A stretch of 64,000 nt of DNA from DASWJZ01 sp963805325 (GTDB lineage Bacteria > Pseudomonadota > Alphaproteobacteria > Rhizobiales > Afifellaceae), in the NCBI GenBank assembly GCA_963805325.1, contig CAWDTS010000018.1, forward strand, positions 1 through 64,000, given 5' to 3'. The stretch's first letter is position 1. Every line of letters begins with the position of its first letter. The notes beneath the pieces are model-generated. The model searched no databases. It was given only the letters and a program-made list of their open reading frames with translations, and was not told where the DNA came from. Of the stretch, positions 41,901 through 53,274 are shown one piece after another. The translations under genes were made by a program, and so were the position numbers.

Positions 41901-42048
41901 CGTGATCGCCGCCGGCATGGCGATCGGCACGCTCTTCACGCTCTTCGTCCTGCCGATGTTCTACACCTACATCGCGCGCGGCGACGAAGCGTTCGCACCC
42001 GAGCCCGAGCCGGATGCGCTCGACTATGGCCACGCGCCCGCCGAATAG
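38962..42048 (+). CDS. RND multidrug efflux transporter (HAE1/AcrB-like)
   Basis: 1028 residues from a GTG start, intact. Proton-driven inner-membrane pump with twelve spans and two large periplasmic loops. The proton-relay aspartate pair is in SIGLVVDDAIVVVENIHRH. SITKHGILMVQF-type segment (LITKHGILMVQFTN) and LRPILMTTAAMVMG are family hallmarks. The adaptor gene is directly upstream and overlapping; no TolC-like outer-membrane gene or repressor is adjacent. Substrates are not predictable. Confidence 0.96.
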   Translation: MNFSEIFIRRLVLTSVAAILILLLGLQGFFNMTVREYPKVDESVITVTTAYSGASADLMQGFITTPIAKAVLSAENVDYVTSKSSLGSSTISVNMVLGADPDKALVDVLSKVQQVRSQLPTDADDPVVQKGTGQNFALMYLAVRSSTMNPQQVTEYLTQVIQPRFATIEGVGEVQILGGRDFAMRIWLDPVRLAARKVTAGDVLTAIRASNFLSAPGKTENTYVAYAIQTATTLQTPEGFANLAIRANGDDIVRLGDVAKVEYGAKNEDVRVAFNGQQGTFLGVLAAPDANALDTSAALKAALPQVQRNLPPGMEIELVYDATRNISESIKEVFKTIAEAVVIVVLIILLFLGSFRSVLVPIFTIPLSLIGVCFFLYLLGYSINLLTLLAMVLSIGLVVDDAIVVVENIHRHLERGERPLDAAILGMREIFSAIIAMTITLAAVYAPIGFTKGLTGALFREFAVTLAGAVVISGFIAVTLSPMLAARVLKPHGSSVSRFQQIVDRTFDRISAWYGRRVTSTLNYRPVTLMIVAALSVTMVFLFFNTSRELAPEEDIGFMFSIVNGPAYATSDYTEMFVKQVTDATKSIPEVDTRFSVVGFGGTNTAFAGFGLVPWADRTRSQKQVQADVQQKLNGVAGVQAFVFAPPTLPGTGGGLPVQFVIRSTGSADQVYEVAEEIKNRAQKSGRFIVVQDSLSFTRPQALVTIDRDRAAALGVSISEIGSTLTALVGGGSVSKFDLESRSYDVITQVEQAQRFNPESLGAYYVRSTTGGMVPLSAVITVTTQASPVAIEQFNQLNSATISGLPLPGVATGDALQSLRDIAAEVMPAGFFEDFAGQSRLEITEGNSTLVAFGLAIVIIYLVLAAQFESFRDPLVIMLTVPLSIFGALVPLNLGLSTLNIYTQVGLITLIGLITKHGILMVQFTNQLRATGVPKNRAIVEAARVRLRPILMTTAAMVMGVMPLIIASGAGAKARFSIGLVIAAGMAIGTLFTLFVLPMFYTYIARGDEAFAPEPEPDALDYGHAPAE

Positions 42049-42083
42049 CCGACTGCACAACATCCGCCAAATTGGATCGCGAA

Positions 42084-42768
42084 ATGAACTACGTCGTTGC
42101 GCCGCCTTCCGTCACCGTGATTCCCGTGCGCGGCACCGACGCGCTCTTCCCCGTCCGCCGCATCTACTGCGTCGGACGGAACTACGCCGAGCACGCCATC
42201 GAGATGGGGCACGACCCGAACAAGGAGCCGCCGTTCTTCTTCCAGAAGAACGCCGACAACGTCGTCACCGACGGCAGATTTCCCTACCCCTCCGCAACGG
42301 GCGACGTGCACCACGAGGTCGAGCTTGTCGTCGCGCTCGCCAAGGGCGGCGAGAACATCCCGGTCAAGCAGGCGCTCGACCACGTCTTCGGATACGCCGT
42401 CGGTCTCGACATGACGCGCCGCGATCTGCAGACCGCGGCCAAGAACGCAGGCCGTCCCTGGGAGGTCGGAAAGGCGTTTGAGTTCCTCCGCGCCGATCGG
42501 GGCGCTCGTTCCGGCCGCCGAGATCGGCCATCCGGGCGCCGGCGCCATCTCACTCAAGGTCAATGGTGCGACGAAGCAGGAAGGCGACCTGAACCAGATG
42601 ATCTGGAAGGTGCCCGAGGCGATCGCCTATCTTTCAGGGCTCTTCCGCCTCGCCCCGGGCGACCTGATCATGACGGGCACGCCCGCCGGCGTCAGCGCGG
42701 TCAAACGCGGCGATGTGCTCGAAGGTCATATCGACGGCGTTGGCGATCTTCGGGTAACTGTCGTCTGA
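42084..42768 (+). CDS. Fumarylacetoacetate hydrolase family protein (one frame break)
   Basis: Small FAH-fold hydrolase resembling fumarylpyruvate hydrolases. It shows RRIYCVGRNYAEHAIEMG, PPFFFQKNADNVV, HHEVELVVAL (metal-binding Glu pair), AVGLDMTRRDLQ and MIWKVPEAIAYLS with IMTGTPAGV. The break is an extra C at 42485-42486; removing it gives KAFEFSAPIGALVP and a 227-residue protein. The ATG at 42084 has no strong ribosome site. It starts 35 bases after the RND stop and is followed by an acyl-CoA ligase, but aromatic ring-cleavage genes are not present, so its substrate remains open. Confidence 0.87.
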
Positions 42769-42803
42769 ACGTCGGGGCCCTGCCCGAGCCCTAGGGAACT
42801 GTC

Positions 42804-44306
42804 ATGTTGGAGATTGTCAAAGGCGCCGACGGCGACATCGCGATCGGCGCGCCGGAGCGCCCGCCGCTCAACTACGCAGGGCTTCGTCATCTGATCGGCA
42901 ACACGGTCGGGCGGCTGAACGCGCTCGGCATCGGGCGGAACGACCGCGTGGCGATCGTGCTTCCGAATGGGCCGGAGATGGCAAGCGCCTTCGTGGCGAT
43001 TGCCGCGGGTGCGACGACGGCGCCGCTCAACCCCGCCTATCGGGCGGAGGAGTTCGAATTCTATCTGACCGATCTCAGCGCCAAGGCCCTCGTCATCGAC
43101 GCCGCCGGCAATGAGCCGGCCGAGGCTGCCGCAAGGAAACTCGGCGTGCCGATCCTGCGGCTCACGGTGGAAGCCGACACGCCGGCCGGCGCGTTCACGC
43201 TTGTCGGAGACGCGATCGGGCCGGCGAAGATCAGCGGCCGCGCCGCGCTGGAGGACATCGCGCTCGTCCTCCACACGTCGGGCACCACCTCGCGGCCGAA
43301 GATCGTGCCGCTCTCCGGCGCAAACGTCGCTGCCTCCGCAAAGAACATCCGCGAAACTCTGGCGCTGACGCCCGCCGACCGCTGCCTGAACATCATGCCG
43401 CTCTTCCACATCCATGGACTGATTGCGGCGGTCAGCGCATCGCTCTCCGCCGGAGCCTCCGTGGTGGCGACGCCGGGCTTCAACGCACTGAAGTTCTTCC
43501 AATGGCTCGATGAGATTCGGCCGACCTGGTACACGGCCGTACCCACGATGCATCAAGCAATCCTGGCACGCGCCCCGCGCAATCCCGGGAGCGTCGCCCG
43601 CGCAAGGCTGCGGTTCGTCCGCTCCTCGTCGTCCTCGCTCCCGCCGCAGGTGATGGCCGAGCTTGAGGCGACCTTCGGCTGCCCGGTGATCGAATCCTAC
43701 GGGATGACCGAGGCGGCGCACCAGATGGCGTCGAACCCGCTGCCGCCGAAGCCGCGCAAGGCCGGCAGCGTCGGCCCGGCGGCCGGGCCGGAAGTCGCCA
43801 TCATGGCGACCGACGGGAGCATGGTTCCGGCCGACGAAGTGGGCGAGATCGTGATCCGCGGCCCGAACGTCACGGCCGGCTACGAGAACAACCCGAAAGC
43901 CAACGCTGAAGCTTTTGCGCACGGCTGGTTCCACACCGGTGACCAGGGCATCATGGATTCCGATGGCTATGTCCGCATTACCGGGCGGCTGAAGGAGATC
44001 ATCAACCGCGGCGGCGAGAAGATTTCACCGCGCGAGGTCGATGAAGTTCTGCTCGACCATCCGGCGGTCGCGCAAGTCGTGACGTTCGCCATGCCGCATC
44101 CGAAGCTCGGCGAGGATGTCGCCGCGGCGGTCGTGCTGCGCGATGGACAGAAGGCGGACGAGCGCGAGCTGCGTGATTTCTGCGCCACGCGCCTTGCCGA
44201 CTTCAAGGTCCCGCGCAAGCTCGTCTTCCTCGCCGAAATTCCGAAGGGCGCGACCGGCAAGCTGCAACGCATCGGCCTTGCCGAAAAGCTCGGCCTCGCG
44301 GGCTAG
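42804..44306 (+). CDS. AMP-forming acyl-CoA ligase (oxalate-CoA-ligase-like)
   Basis: 500 residues, adenylate-forming enzyme. The ATP loop is LHTSGTTSRPKIVPLS, followed by SYGMTEAAHQM, HTGDQG, and the C-terminal hinge GRLKEIINRGGEKISPREVDEVL with catalytic Lys in PKGATGKLQR. Overall pattern resembles the fungal/plant Pcs60-AAE3 oxalyl-CoA synthetases and their bacterial relatives. No oxalyl-CoA decarboxylase or formyl-CoA transferase lies nearby, so the substrate is only a suggestion. It starts 35 bases after the FAH-family gene and is followed by a repeat element. Confidence 0.88.
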   Translation: MLEIVKGADGDIAIGAPERPPLNYAGLRHLIGNTVGRLNALGIGRNDRVAIVLPNGPEMASAFVAIAAGATTAPLNPAYRAEEFEFYLTDLSAKALVIDAAGNEPAEAAARKLGVPILRLTVEADTPAGAFTLVGDAIGPAKISGRAALEDIALVLHTSGTTSRPKIVPLSGANVAASAKNIRETLALTPADRCLNIMPLFHIHGLIAAVSASLSAGASVVATPGFNALKFFQWLDEIRPTWYTAVPTMHQAILARAPRNPGSVARARLRFVRSSSSSLPPQVMAELEATFGCPVIESYGMTEAAHQMASNPLPPKPRKAGSVGPAAGPEVAIMATDGSMVPADEVGEIVIRGPNVTAGYENNPKANAEAFAHGWFHTGDQGIMDSDGYVRITGRLKEIINRGGEKISPREVDEVLLDHPAVAQVVTFAMPHPKLGEDVAAAVVLRDGQKADERELRDFCATRLADFKVPRKLVFLAEIPKGATGKLQRIGLAEKLGLAG

Positions 44307-44322
44307 GAGAATGCAAGACACC

Positions 44323-44442
44323 CCTCATCCTGAGGTGCGCCGCGAAGCGGCGCCTCGAAGGATCGGATGCAAGGCGCGAACGCCCATCGCTCCTGAAGCC
44401 CTCGTGGTTCGAGGCTCGCGCTGCTCGCACCTCACCATGAGG
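44323..44442. repeat. Dispersed inverted-ended intergenic repeat, copy 2
   Basis: The ends are CCTCATCCTGAGGTGCG (44323-44339, identical to copy 1) and CGCACCTCACCATGAGG (44426-44442). They pair with two mismatches over 17 bases. The inner sequence differs from copy 1 but keeps cctcgaag and ttcgaggctcg as inner pairing arms. It lies between the acyl-CoA ligase and the reductase gene. Confidence 0.8.
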
Positions 44443-44479
44443 GTATTGAGAAACACGAGGCGATGACGGAGCCCGCGGC

Positions 44480-45457
44480 ATGAAGATCTGCGTCTTCGGC
44501 GCCGGCGCGATCGGCGGCTTCATCGGCGCCAAGCTGGCCGGGAAGGGCGAGGCGGAGGTGAGCCTCGTCGCGCGCGGCCCGCATCTTGCCGCGATGCGCG
44601 AGAAGGGTCTGACGCTCCGCGGCAAGGACGGCGAGAGCACCGTCAGCGTCAACGCCAGCGACGATCCGGCGGCGCTCGGTGTCCAGGACACCGTGATCCT
44701 GGCGCTCAAGGCGCATTCCGTGACCGGCGTGCTCGACAGCATGAAACTGTTGATCGGACCGGACACCGCAATCGTGACGGCGCAGAACGGGGTGCCGTGG
44801 TGGTATTTCTACAAGCACGGCGGCAAACACGAAGGGCATCGCGTCAAGGCGGTCGATCCGGGTGGAAAGATCTGGGGCGCGATCGGCCCGGAACGCGCCA
44901 TCGGCTGCGTCGTCTACATCGCGGCGGAGATCGAGACGCCCGGCGTGATCCGCCATGTCGAGGGCGACCGGCTGCCTGTCGGCGAGCCGTCGGGCGAGAA
45001 GAGCGCGCGCCTTACCGCGCTTTCCAGCCTGCTGGTCGCCGCGGGCATCCGCGCTCCGATCCGCCCGGACATCCGCAACGACATCTGGGTGAAACTCTGG
45101 GGCAACCTCTCGTTCAATCCGATCTCCGCCCTGACCGGCGGGACGCTCGGAGAAATCGCCGGCGATCCCGGCACGCGCGCGGTCGTCCGCGCCATGATGG
45201 TGGAAGCGGAGGAGATCGCGTTGCGGCTCGGGGTGAAATTCCCGATCGACGTTGACCGCCGGATCGCCGGGGCGGAACAGGTGGGCGCGCACAAGACCTC
45301 GATGCTGCAGGATCTCGAGCTTGGTCGACCGATGGAGGTCGACGCGCTGGTCACCGCGGTGCGGGAGCTTGGCGTCCTGACGGGCACGCCGACACCAGCG
45401 ATCGACACGGTGCTCGCACTGGTCAGCCAGCGCGCGAGGCTCGCGGGCTGCTACTAG
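44480..45457 (+). CDS. Ketopantoate reductase (2-dehydropantoate 2-reductase) family protein
   Basis: 325 residues. NADP-binding N-terminus MKICVFGAGAIGGFIGAKLAG, then ILALKAHSVTGVL, VTAQNGVPWWYF and a C-terminal helical domain with the catalytic Lys in DIWVKLWGNLSFNPISALTGG and HKTSMLQDLELGRPMEVDAL. These are hallmarks of PanE/ApbA proteins. Genomes in this group often hold several paralogues, so pantothenate synthesis cannot be assigned with certainty. It stands alone between the repeat and uup. Confidence 0.9.
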   Translation: MKICVFGAGAIGGFIGAKLAGKGEAEVSLVARGPHLAAMREKGLTLRGKDGESTVSVNASDDPAALGVQDTVILALKAHSVTGVLDSMKLLIGPDTAIVTAQNGVPWWYFYKHGGKHEGHRVKAVDPGGKIWGAIGPERAIGCVVYIAAEIETPGVIRHVEGDRLPVGEPSGEKSARLTALSSLLVAAGIRAPIRPDIRNDIWVKLWGNLSFNPISALTGGTLGEIAGDPGTRAVVRAMMVEAEEIALRLGVKFPIDVDRRIAGAEQVGAHKTSMLQDLELGRPMEVDALVTAVRELGVLTGTPTPAIDTVLALVSQRARLAGCY

Positions 45458-45494
45458 GCTTCCTTCGCGGGCCGCCGTCCTCTACCTAGCGCTT

Positions 45495-47310
45495 ATGCCC
45501 CCCTCACCGCCCCTTCTGACACTGAAGAACATCGCGCTCGGCTTCGGCCGGCACCCGCTTCTTGCCGATGTCGAGATCAATGTCGGCGAAGGCGAGCGCC
45601 TGGCGCTGGTCGGGCGGAACGGCTCGGGGAAATCGACGCTTCTGAAGATCGTGGCGGGCGAGATCGAAGCCGACCGCGGCGAGCGGAGCATCCGCCAGGG
45701 CACGACCTTACGCTATCTGCCGCAGGAGCCGGACCTCTCCGGCTTTTCGACCACGCTCGCCTTTGTCGAGGCGGGGCTCGCGCCGGGCGACGACCATCAC
45801 CGCGCCAGCTATCTGCTCAGCTCGCTCGGGCTGAGCGGAGACGAGAACCCGGCGTATCTTTCCGGCGGTGAAGCGCGGCGGGCCGCGCTCGCGCGCGCGC
45901 TCGCGCCCGACCCCGACATCCTGATTCTCGACGAGCCGACCAACCATCTCGACCTTCCCGCCATCGAATGGCTGGAGGACGAGATCGCGAGAAGTCGCTC
46001 GGCGATCGTGCTGGTGAGCCACGACCGGCGGCTTCTTGAGCGACTGTCGCGCACCACGCTCTGGCTCGATCGCGGCGCCATCCGCCGCCTCGACCGAGGC
46101 TTCGCCGCATTCGAGGCATGGCGCGACGAGGTGTTCGCGCAGGAGGAGCGCGACCGCCAGAAGCTCGACCGCAAGATCGCCGCCGAGCTCGACTGGGTGC
46201 GCTACGGCGTAACGGCGCGCCGCTCGCGCAATCAAGGGCGGCTGCGCGCGCTGCATGATTTGCGCCGGCAGCGCCGCGAGCAGCTGCGCGTTGCCGGCGC
46301 CGTCAAGTTCACCGTCGCCGACGCCAAGACATCGGGAAAGCTGGTGATCGAGGCGAGCGGGATATCGAAGGCGCTCGGCGGGCGTGACCTCGTCCGCGAT
46401 TTCTCCATCCGCATCGCGCGCGGCGACCGTCTCGGTATCGTCGGCCCGAACGGCGCGGGGAAAACGACGCTTCTGAACATCCTGACCGGGGCGAGCGCGC
46501 CCGACGAGGGCACGGTGCGGCTCGGCGCCAATCTCGCGATCGCATCGCTCGACCAGCGCCGCGCCAGCCTCGATCCGACGACGTCGCTGCAAGAAGCGCT
46601 GACCCGCACCGGCGGCGACACCGTGACGATCGGCAACGAGACGCGTCACGTGATGAGCTACATGAAGGATTTCCTCTTCGCGCCCGAGCAGGCGGAGCAG
46701 CCCGTCGCCGCTCTCTCCGGCGGCGAACGCGGACGGCTGATGCTCGCCCGCGCCCTGGCGACCCCCTCGAACCTTCTCGTGCTCGACGAGCCGACCAACG
46801 ATCTCGACCTCGAAACGCTCGATCTTCTGCAGGAGATGATCGCCGACTACGCCGGCACCGTCATCCTCATTAGCCACGACCGCGACTTCCTCGACCGGAC
46901 GGTGACGTCGATGGTCGCAGCCGAGGGCGACGGTCACTGGATCGAATATGCCGGCGGCTATTCCGACATGCTCACCCAACGTCGCGACGCGCCGGCCGCA
47001 TCGCCGGCAAGGCCTTCGCGCGAGAAGTCCGCAAAGAAGGAAATCAACGCCGGCCGCGCGCCCGGAAGCGAAGCAGCGGTTGAGCTTCAAGGACAAGCAC
47101 GCGCTGGAAAAGCTCCCGGACGAGATCGAAGCTCTGCACAAAGAGGCGGCCAGGCTCGCCGCACGCCTCGGCGACACGGCGTTCTTCGCGAGCAATCCGC
47201 AGGGTTTTGCCAAGACCGCGGATGCGCTGAAGGCCGCCGAGGCGGCGCTCGCGTCGGCCGAGGATGAGTGGCTGCGGCTTTCGCTGCTGCGCGAAGAGAT
47301 CGAGGGCTGA
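45495..47310 (+). CDS. uup: ABC-F ATPase Uup (one frame break)
   Basis: Cytosolic double-ATPase of the ABC-F family, without membrane domain, acting on ribosomes or DNA recombination intermediates. Walker A motifs GRNGSGKST and GPNGAGKTT; signatures LSGGEARRAALARAL and LSGGERGRLMLARAL; Walker B ILILDEPTNHLD and LVLDEPTNDLD. The C-terminal coiled coil (ALEKLPDEIEALHKEAARLAARLGD) that marks Uup is in another frame. The break is an extra G at 47052-47053; removal gives KKEINAAARPEAKQRL and 604 residues. Intact apart from that. Confidence 0.9.
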
Positions 47311-47410
47311 CCACAGCAATTTCCACCGGCCGGCGATCCGCCGCCGCGCCAATGGAACGAAATACCGCCGGCTATCTTTCTCTCGGAGAAGCAACTCGGG
47401 AGAGGACACG

Positions 47411-47920
47411 TTGCGCGAATTGAACATCGCTTCCCGCTTCGTCTTCGGCGCGATCAGTCTCGCGATGATGCTGCTCGCCGGCGGCCTCATCGTCTTTGCC
47501 GGCATGCAGCTCGTCGCCGTGTTCACGACGCCGGAGTCGGACATTGGGGCGCAGCTTCTGAATTCCGTCGGCTATACGATCATCGCGGTCGCGGTGTTCG
47601 AGGTGGCGAAATACATCTTTGAGGAAGAGGTCCTGAACCCGACCGAGATGCGCCACGCGGGAGAAGCGCGGCGCTCGATGACCAAGTTCATCTCCACGAT
47701 CGCAATCGCGGTCTTCCTTGAAGCGCTCGTCTCGATCTTTCGAACCGCCAAGGAAGGCGACATCTCGAACATGCTCTATCCGACCCTGCTCCTTTTCGCG
47801 GGCGTGACGCTCATCGTCGGGCTTGGCGCCTACCAGCGGCTCTCCGCGACGGCGGAGAAGGAAGCCCGCGGCTCGCCCGGTGAGCCGACCGACGAAGAGG
47901 ATCTGAAGCGCGCGACCTAG
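47411..47920 (+). CDS. Small integral membrane protein of unknown function
   Basis: 169 residues from a TTG start supported by GGGAGAGGA four bases upstream. There are about four hydrophobic spans (VFGAISLAMMLLAGGLIVFAG, SVGYTIIAVAVFEVAKY, FISTIAIAVFLEALVSIF, LYPTLLLFAGVTLIVGL) and an acidic tail. I do not recognise the family with confidence. It lies 100 bases after uup on the same strand and converges on the DUF1850 gene, the two stop codons overlapping by two bases. Confidence 0.75.
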   Translation: MRELNIASRFVFGAISLAMMLLAGGLIVFAGMQLVAVFTTPESDIGAQLLNSVGYTIIAVAVFEVAKYIFEEEVLNPTEMRHAGEARRSMTKFISTIAIAVFLEALVSIFRTAKEGDISNMLYPTLLLFAGVTLIVGLGAYQRLSATAEKEARGSPGEPTDEEDLKRAT

Positions 47921-48306
47921 CGGTCGGCCGGTGGGCACTGATCGCCCGCCGCGGGGGTGAGCGTCACCGGATCGGCGTCCTTTTGCAGCCAATCGCCGAG
48001 AGCATCGCAACGCCCATCGGCGCAAAGCGTCCAGTCACCGGCATGCGGATCGCGTCGCAGAATGACTTCCTTCCGCGCCTCGTTCGGGTGCCAGACATAG
48101 AACCGCCCTTCGAGCCGCGCCTCCGGCGGCGGTTCCATCCCGGCGCCGGATCCTTCCACCTGCGCCTCGACGAGCACCAGGCGGTCAGAACTCGACCAGC
48201 CAGTGCTCGATCCACTGGGTCTTTTCGATCGTATGCGTCCAGGAGAGCGTGAAGGCGGCGGCGGCGATGCGGAGGACGACGCCCCCGCCCGCGACGCAGA
48301 GCGCGC

Positions 48307-48310
<4 letters not shown>
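47917..48310 (-). CDS. DUF1850 protein, TRAP-associated (one frame break)
   Basis: About 130 residues after correction. The N-terminal part (LRIAAAAFTLSWTHTIEKTQWIEHWLVE) and the C-terminal part (LVEAQVEGSGAGMEPPPEA, GRFYVWHPN) form a DUF1850 protein but are in two frames. The break is an extra base at about 48185-48188 (removal gives WLVEFDRLVLVEAQ). The GTG start at 48310 overlaps the TRAP permease stop by four bases. DUF1850 genes commonly follow TAXI-type TRAP transporter genes; their role is not established. Confidence 0.8.
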
Positions 48311-50421
<2,111 letters not shown>

Positions 50422-50441
50422 GCGCCTGCCTCGGCTTCAGG

Positions 50442-50468
50442 AAAAAGGGGGGCGCCGAAGCGCCCCCC
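50442..50468 (-). terminator. Intercistronic terminator/attenuator between TAXI and TRAP genes
   Basis: On the minus strand a perfect 9-bp GC stem (GGGGGGCGC with GCGCCCCCC) closed by a TTCG tetraloop is followed by TTTTT. It lies 8 bases after the binding-protein stop and about 20 bases before the permease start. It would end most transcripts after the binding protein and so keep binding protein in excess over permease. Confidence 0.85.
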
Positions 50469-50475
50469 GCATTCG

Positions 50476-51420
50476 TCAGAGCGCGCCCGCTTCCTTGTAG
50501 TAGCGCTCCGCACCGGCGGCGAGCGGCGCTGGCGGATTCTTCGCGGCCTTGTCGAGCGAGATGGCCTTCGCGGCGGCATGCGCGGCGACCATCTTGTCGA
50601 GGTTCTCGAAGATCGCCTTGGTCATCGCATAGACCACGTCGTCGGGAACGTCGGAGCTGGTGATGAGGTAATTCGGCACCGCCGCCGTCGCGACATCAGC
50701 GTCCTGCCCGTCATAGGTGCCGGCAGGGATCGTGCCGGCGACGTAGGGCGAGCCGAGCTTCTCCACGATGTCGCCCGGAATCTCCACGACCGTCACCGGA
50801 AGCGATGAGGCGAGATCGCGGATGGACGAGACGCCGAGCCCCGCAGATTGCAGTGTGGCGTCGAGCTGCCGGTTCTTGATCAGCTCCACGGATTCGCCGA
50901 ACGGCAGGTACTCGACCTTGCCGAGATCGTCATAGGTAATGCCGGCCGCGCCGAGGATGGCGCGGGCGTTAAGCTCGGTGCCCGATTTCGGCGCGCCGAC
51001 GGAAACGCGCTTGCCCTTGAGGTCGGCGAGCGTCTTGATGCCGGAGTCCTTCGAGGCGACGATCTGCACGTAGTTCGGATAGATCGCGGCCAGCGTGCGC
51101 AGCTTGTCGAGCGGCTTGGCGAAGCCGGCGTCGGCGTTGCCCTCGACCGCGAACTTCACGCTGTCGCCGAGCGAGAACGCGATCTCGCCCTTCCCCGCCT
51201 GAACGAGGTTCAGGTTCTCCACCGACGCCTTGGTCGACTGCACCGAGGGCCGTGCATCCGGCACCGCCTCGGCGAAGATCGATTCGAGCGATACGCCGAG
51301 CGGATAATAGACGCCCGACTGGCCGCCGGTCAGGATATTGATGAAGGTCTCGGCCTTGACCGGCAGCGCCGCCACGACGGCAAGTGCGGCGGCCGCAGCC
51401 AGCGATTTCCAAAAACGCAT
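50476..51420 (-). CDS. TAXI family TRAP transporter substrate-binding protein
   Basis: 314 residues. A signal peptide (LAAAAALAVVAALPVKA) is followed by the TAXI signature FINILTGGQSGVYYPLGVSL and GKRVSVGAPKSGTELNARAIL. It delivers the substrate to the fused TRAP permease downstream. GGAG lies about 8 bases before the ATG. TAXI ligands are often C4/C5 dicarboxylates such as 2-oxoglutarate, or glutamate, but no ligand can be fixed here. Divergent from prfC. Confidence 0.95.
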   Translation of the reverse strand: MRFWKSLAAAAALAVVAALPVKAETFINILTGGQSGVYYPLGVSLESIFAEAVPDARPSVQSTKASVENLNLVQAGKGEIAFSLGDSVKFAVEGNADAGFAKPLDKLRTLAAIYPNYVQIVASKDSGIKTLADLKGKRVSVGAPKSGTELNARAILGAAGITYDDLGKVEYLPFGESVELIKNRQLDATLQSAGLGVSSIRDLASSLPVTVVEIPGDIVEKLGSPYVAGTIPAGTYDGQDADVATAAVPNYLITSSDVPDDVVYAMTKAIFENLDKMVAAHAAAKAISLDKAAKNPPAPLAAGAERYYKEAGAL

Positions 51421-51624
51421 GTTTCGCTCCCGTTTTCTGCGCGTCCTGAAGCGACTATAGACGCTGCGCGAGAGAGCGAAACCCTCGCCTTCGAGGGGCA
51501 GCGGAACCCAGGACCCCTACCCAAGCCGCCCGCCTGCGCTTATGTGAGGCGTCTCACGCAACGACTTGAATCGCCCGGCGGCCGGCGCCTAGGAGCCCGA
51601 CGTCGATCAGCCGAAAGCGGACGC

Positions 51625-53274
51625 ATGGCCGACCAGACGATCATTGCCGAGAGAACCGAACGGGACGCTTCCAGCGCTCCGACCGGCGCCGCCAGCGCCG
51701 ATTGGCGGGCGCGGCGGACCTTCGCCATCATCTCGCATCCTGACGCCGGCAAAACGACGCTGACGGAGAAGCTGCTCCTGAAGGGCGGCGCCATCCGCAT
51801 GGCGGGCGCCGTGCGCGCACGCGGCGAGCGAAGGCGCACGCGCTCCGACTGGATGGCGATCGAGCGCGAGCGCGGCATCTCCGTTTCCTCGACGGTGATG
51901 CGCTTCGAGCGTGATGGGCTGGTCTTCAACCTTCTCGATACGCCCGGCCACGAGGATTTTTCGGAGGACACCTACCGCACCCTGACCGCCGTCGATTCCG
52001 CCATCATGGTGATCGACGCGGCGAAGGGCATCGAGAGCCAGACGCGCAAGCTGTTCGAAGTCTGCCGGCTGCGCGACATTCCGATCGTGACCTACATCAA
52101 CAAGATCGACCGCGAAGGACGGCATCCGTTCGAGCTCCTCGATCAGATCCAGTCGGAGCTTGCGCTCGACACCGCGCCCGTCACCTGGCCGGTCGGCATG
52201 GGCACGGATTTCTCCGGCGTCGCCGACCTTGCCGCGAACGCACTCCTCACTTCCTCGCAGGGCCGCGGCGGCGCCTTCGATCTGCGCATCGAGCTGAACG
52301 GGGTCGACGATCCACGTCTTGCAGAGCACGCTGCACCTTCGGTTCTCGCCGAGTACCGCGACCAGGTGACGCTCGCCCGAGAAGGCTACCCGCAGTTCGA
52401 CCTCGACTCTTTCCGCGAAGGACATTTGACACCGGTCGTCTTCGGCAGCGCGCTCCGCGACTACTCGGTCGAGGAATTGCTACGGGTGATCGCAGACTTC
52501 GCCCCGCCGCCGCGCCCGCAGCCGAGCGCCGCCGGGACGATCGATCCGGGAAGCGATGCCGTCGCCGGCTTCGTCTTCAAGGTGCAGGCCAACATGGACC
52601 CGAACCACCGCGACCGGATCGCGTTCCTGAGGCTTTGCTCCGGCCGCTTCTACCGCGGCATGAAGCTCAAGCACGTGCGCACCGGCAAGACGATCGCGGT
52701 GCAGAGCCCGGTGCTCTTCTTCGGGCAGGACCGGCAGATCGCCGATGAAGCGCTTGCCGGCGACGTGATCGGCGTTCCAAACCACGGGACGCTGCGCGTC
52801 GGCGACACGCTGTCGGAAGATTCCGCGATCCGCTTCACGGGTCTCCCCTCCTTCGCGCCGGAAGTCCTGCGCCGCGTGCTGCACGGCGAAGCGTCGAAGG
52901 TAAAGGCGGTGCGCCAGGCGCTGGAGGACCTCGCCGAGGAAGGGCTGGTGCAGGTGTTTCGACCGCTCTTGGGCGGGCACTTCATCGTCGGCGTGGTCGG
53001 CATCCTGCAGCTCGACGTGCTGAAATCGCGGGTCGCGGGCGAGTACAACGCCGAGATTGTGCTTGAGCCCGTCCCCTACGAGACGGCGCGCTGGGTCGTC
53101 TCCGAAGCGGGCGAGGCCGCGCTCGACACCTTCAAGAGCGAGAATCGCGGCGGCCTCGCGGAGGATCGAGACGGGCGCCTCGTCTTCCTCGCCCGCAATT
53201 CCTGGGAACTCGACAACACCATGAAGCGCTACCCGGCGGTCGCATTTCGCGACACCTGCGAGCTGGCGAGCTGA
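51625..53274 (+). CDS. prfC: Peptide chain release factor 3
   Basis: 549 residues from ATG 51625; the open frame continues far upstream but is non-coding there. Translational GTPase that recycles RF1 and RF2. G-motifs are SHPDAGKTT, RGISVSSTVMRF, DTPGHEDFSEDTYRTL and NKIDREGRHP. The DSAIMVIDAAKGIESQT and RTGKTIAVQSPVLFFGQDR segments are characteristic of RF3 rather than EF-G. It stands alone, divergent from the TAXI gene. RF3 is patchily distributed in bacteria, so its presence is worth noting. Confidence 0.97.
   Translation: MADQTIIAERTERDASSAPTGAASADWRARRTFAIISHPDAGKTTLTEKLLLKGGAIRMAGAVRARGERRRTRSDWMAIERERGISVSSTVMRFERDGLVFNLLDTPGHEDFSEDTYRTLTAVDSAIMVIDAAKGIESQTRKLFEVCRLRDIPIVTYINKIDREGRHPFELLDQIQSELALDTAPVTWPVGMGTDFSGVADLAANALLTSSQGRGGAFDLRIELNGVDDPRLAEHAAPSVLAEYRDQVTLAREGYPQFDLDSFREGHLTPVVFGSALRDYSVEELLRVIADFAPPPRPQPSAAGTIDPGSDAVAGFVFKVQANMDPNHRDRIAFLRLCSGRFYRGMKLKHVRTGKTIAVQSPVLFFGQDRQIADEALAGDVIGVPNHGTLRVGDTLSEDSAIRFTGLPSFAPEVLRRVLHGEASKVKAVRQALEDLAEEGLVQVFRPLLGGHFIVGVVGILQLDVLKSRVAGEYNAEIVLEPVPYETARWVVSEAGEAALDTFKSENRGGLAEDRDGRLVFLARNSWELDNTMKRYPAVAFRDTCELAS

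Noticed and set aside
42804..44306. Assigning the acyl-CoA ligase to oxalate degradation
   Set aside because: Resemblance to oxalyl-CoA synthetases is by eye only and no frc or oxc gene is nearby.
50848..51624. N-terminal extension of the prfC frame by about 260 codons
   Set aside because: It lies antisense to the TAXI gene; RF3 homology begins at the ATG 51625.
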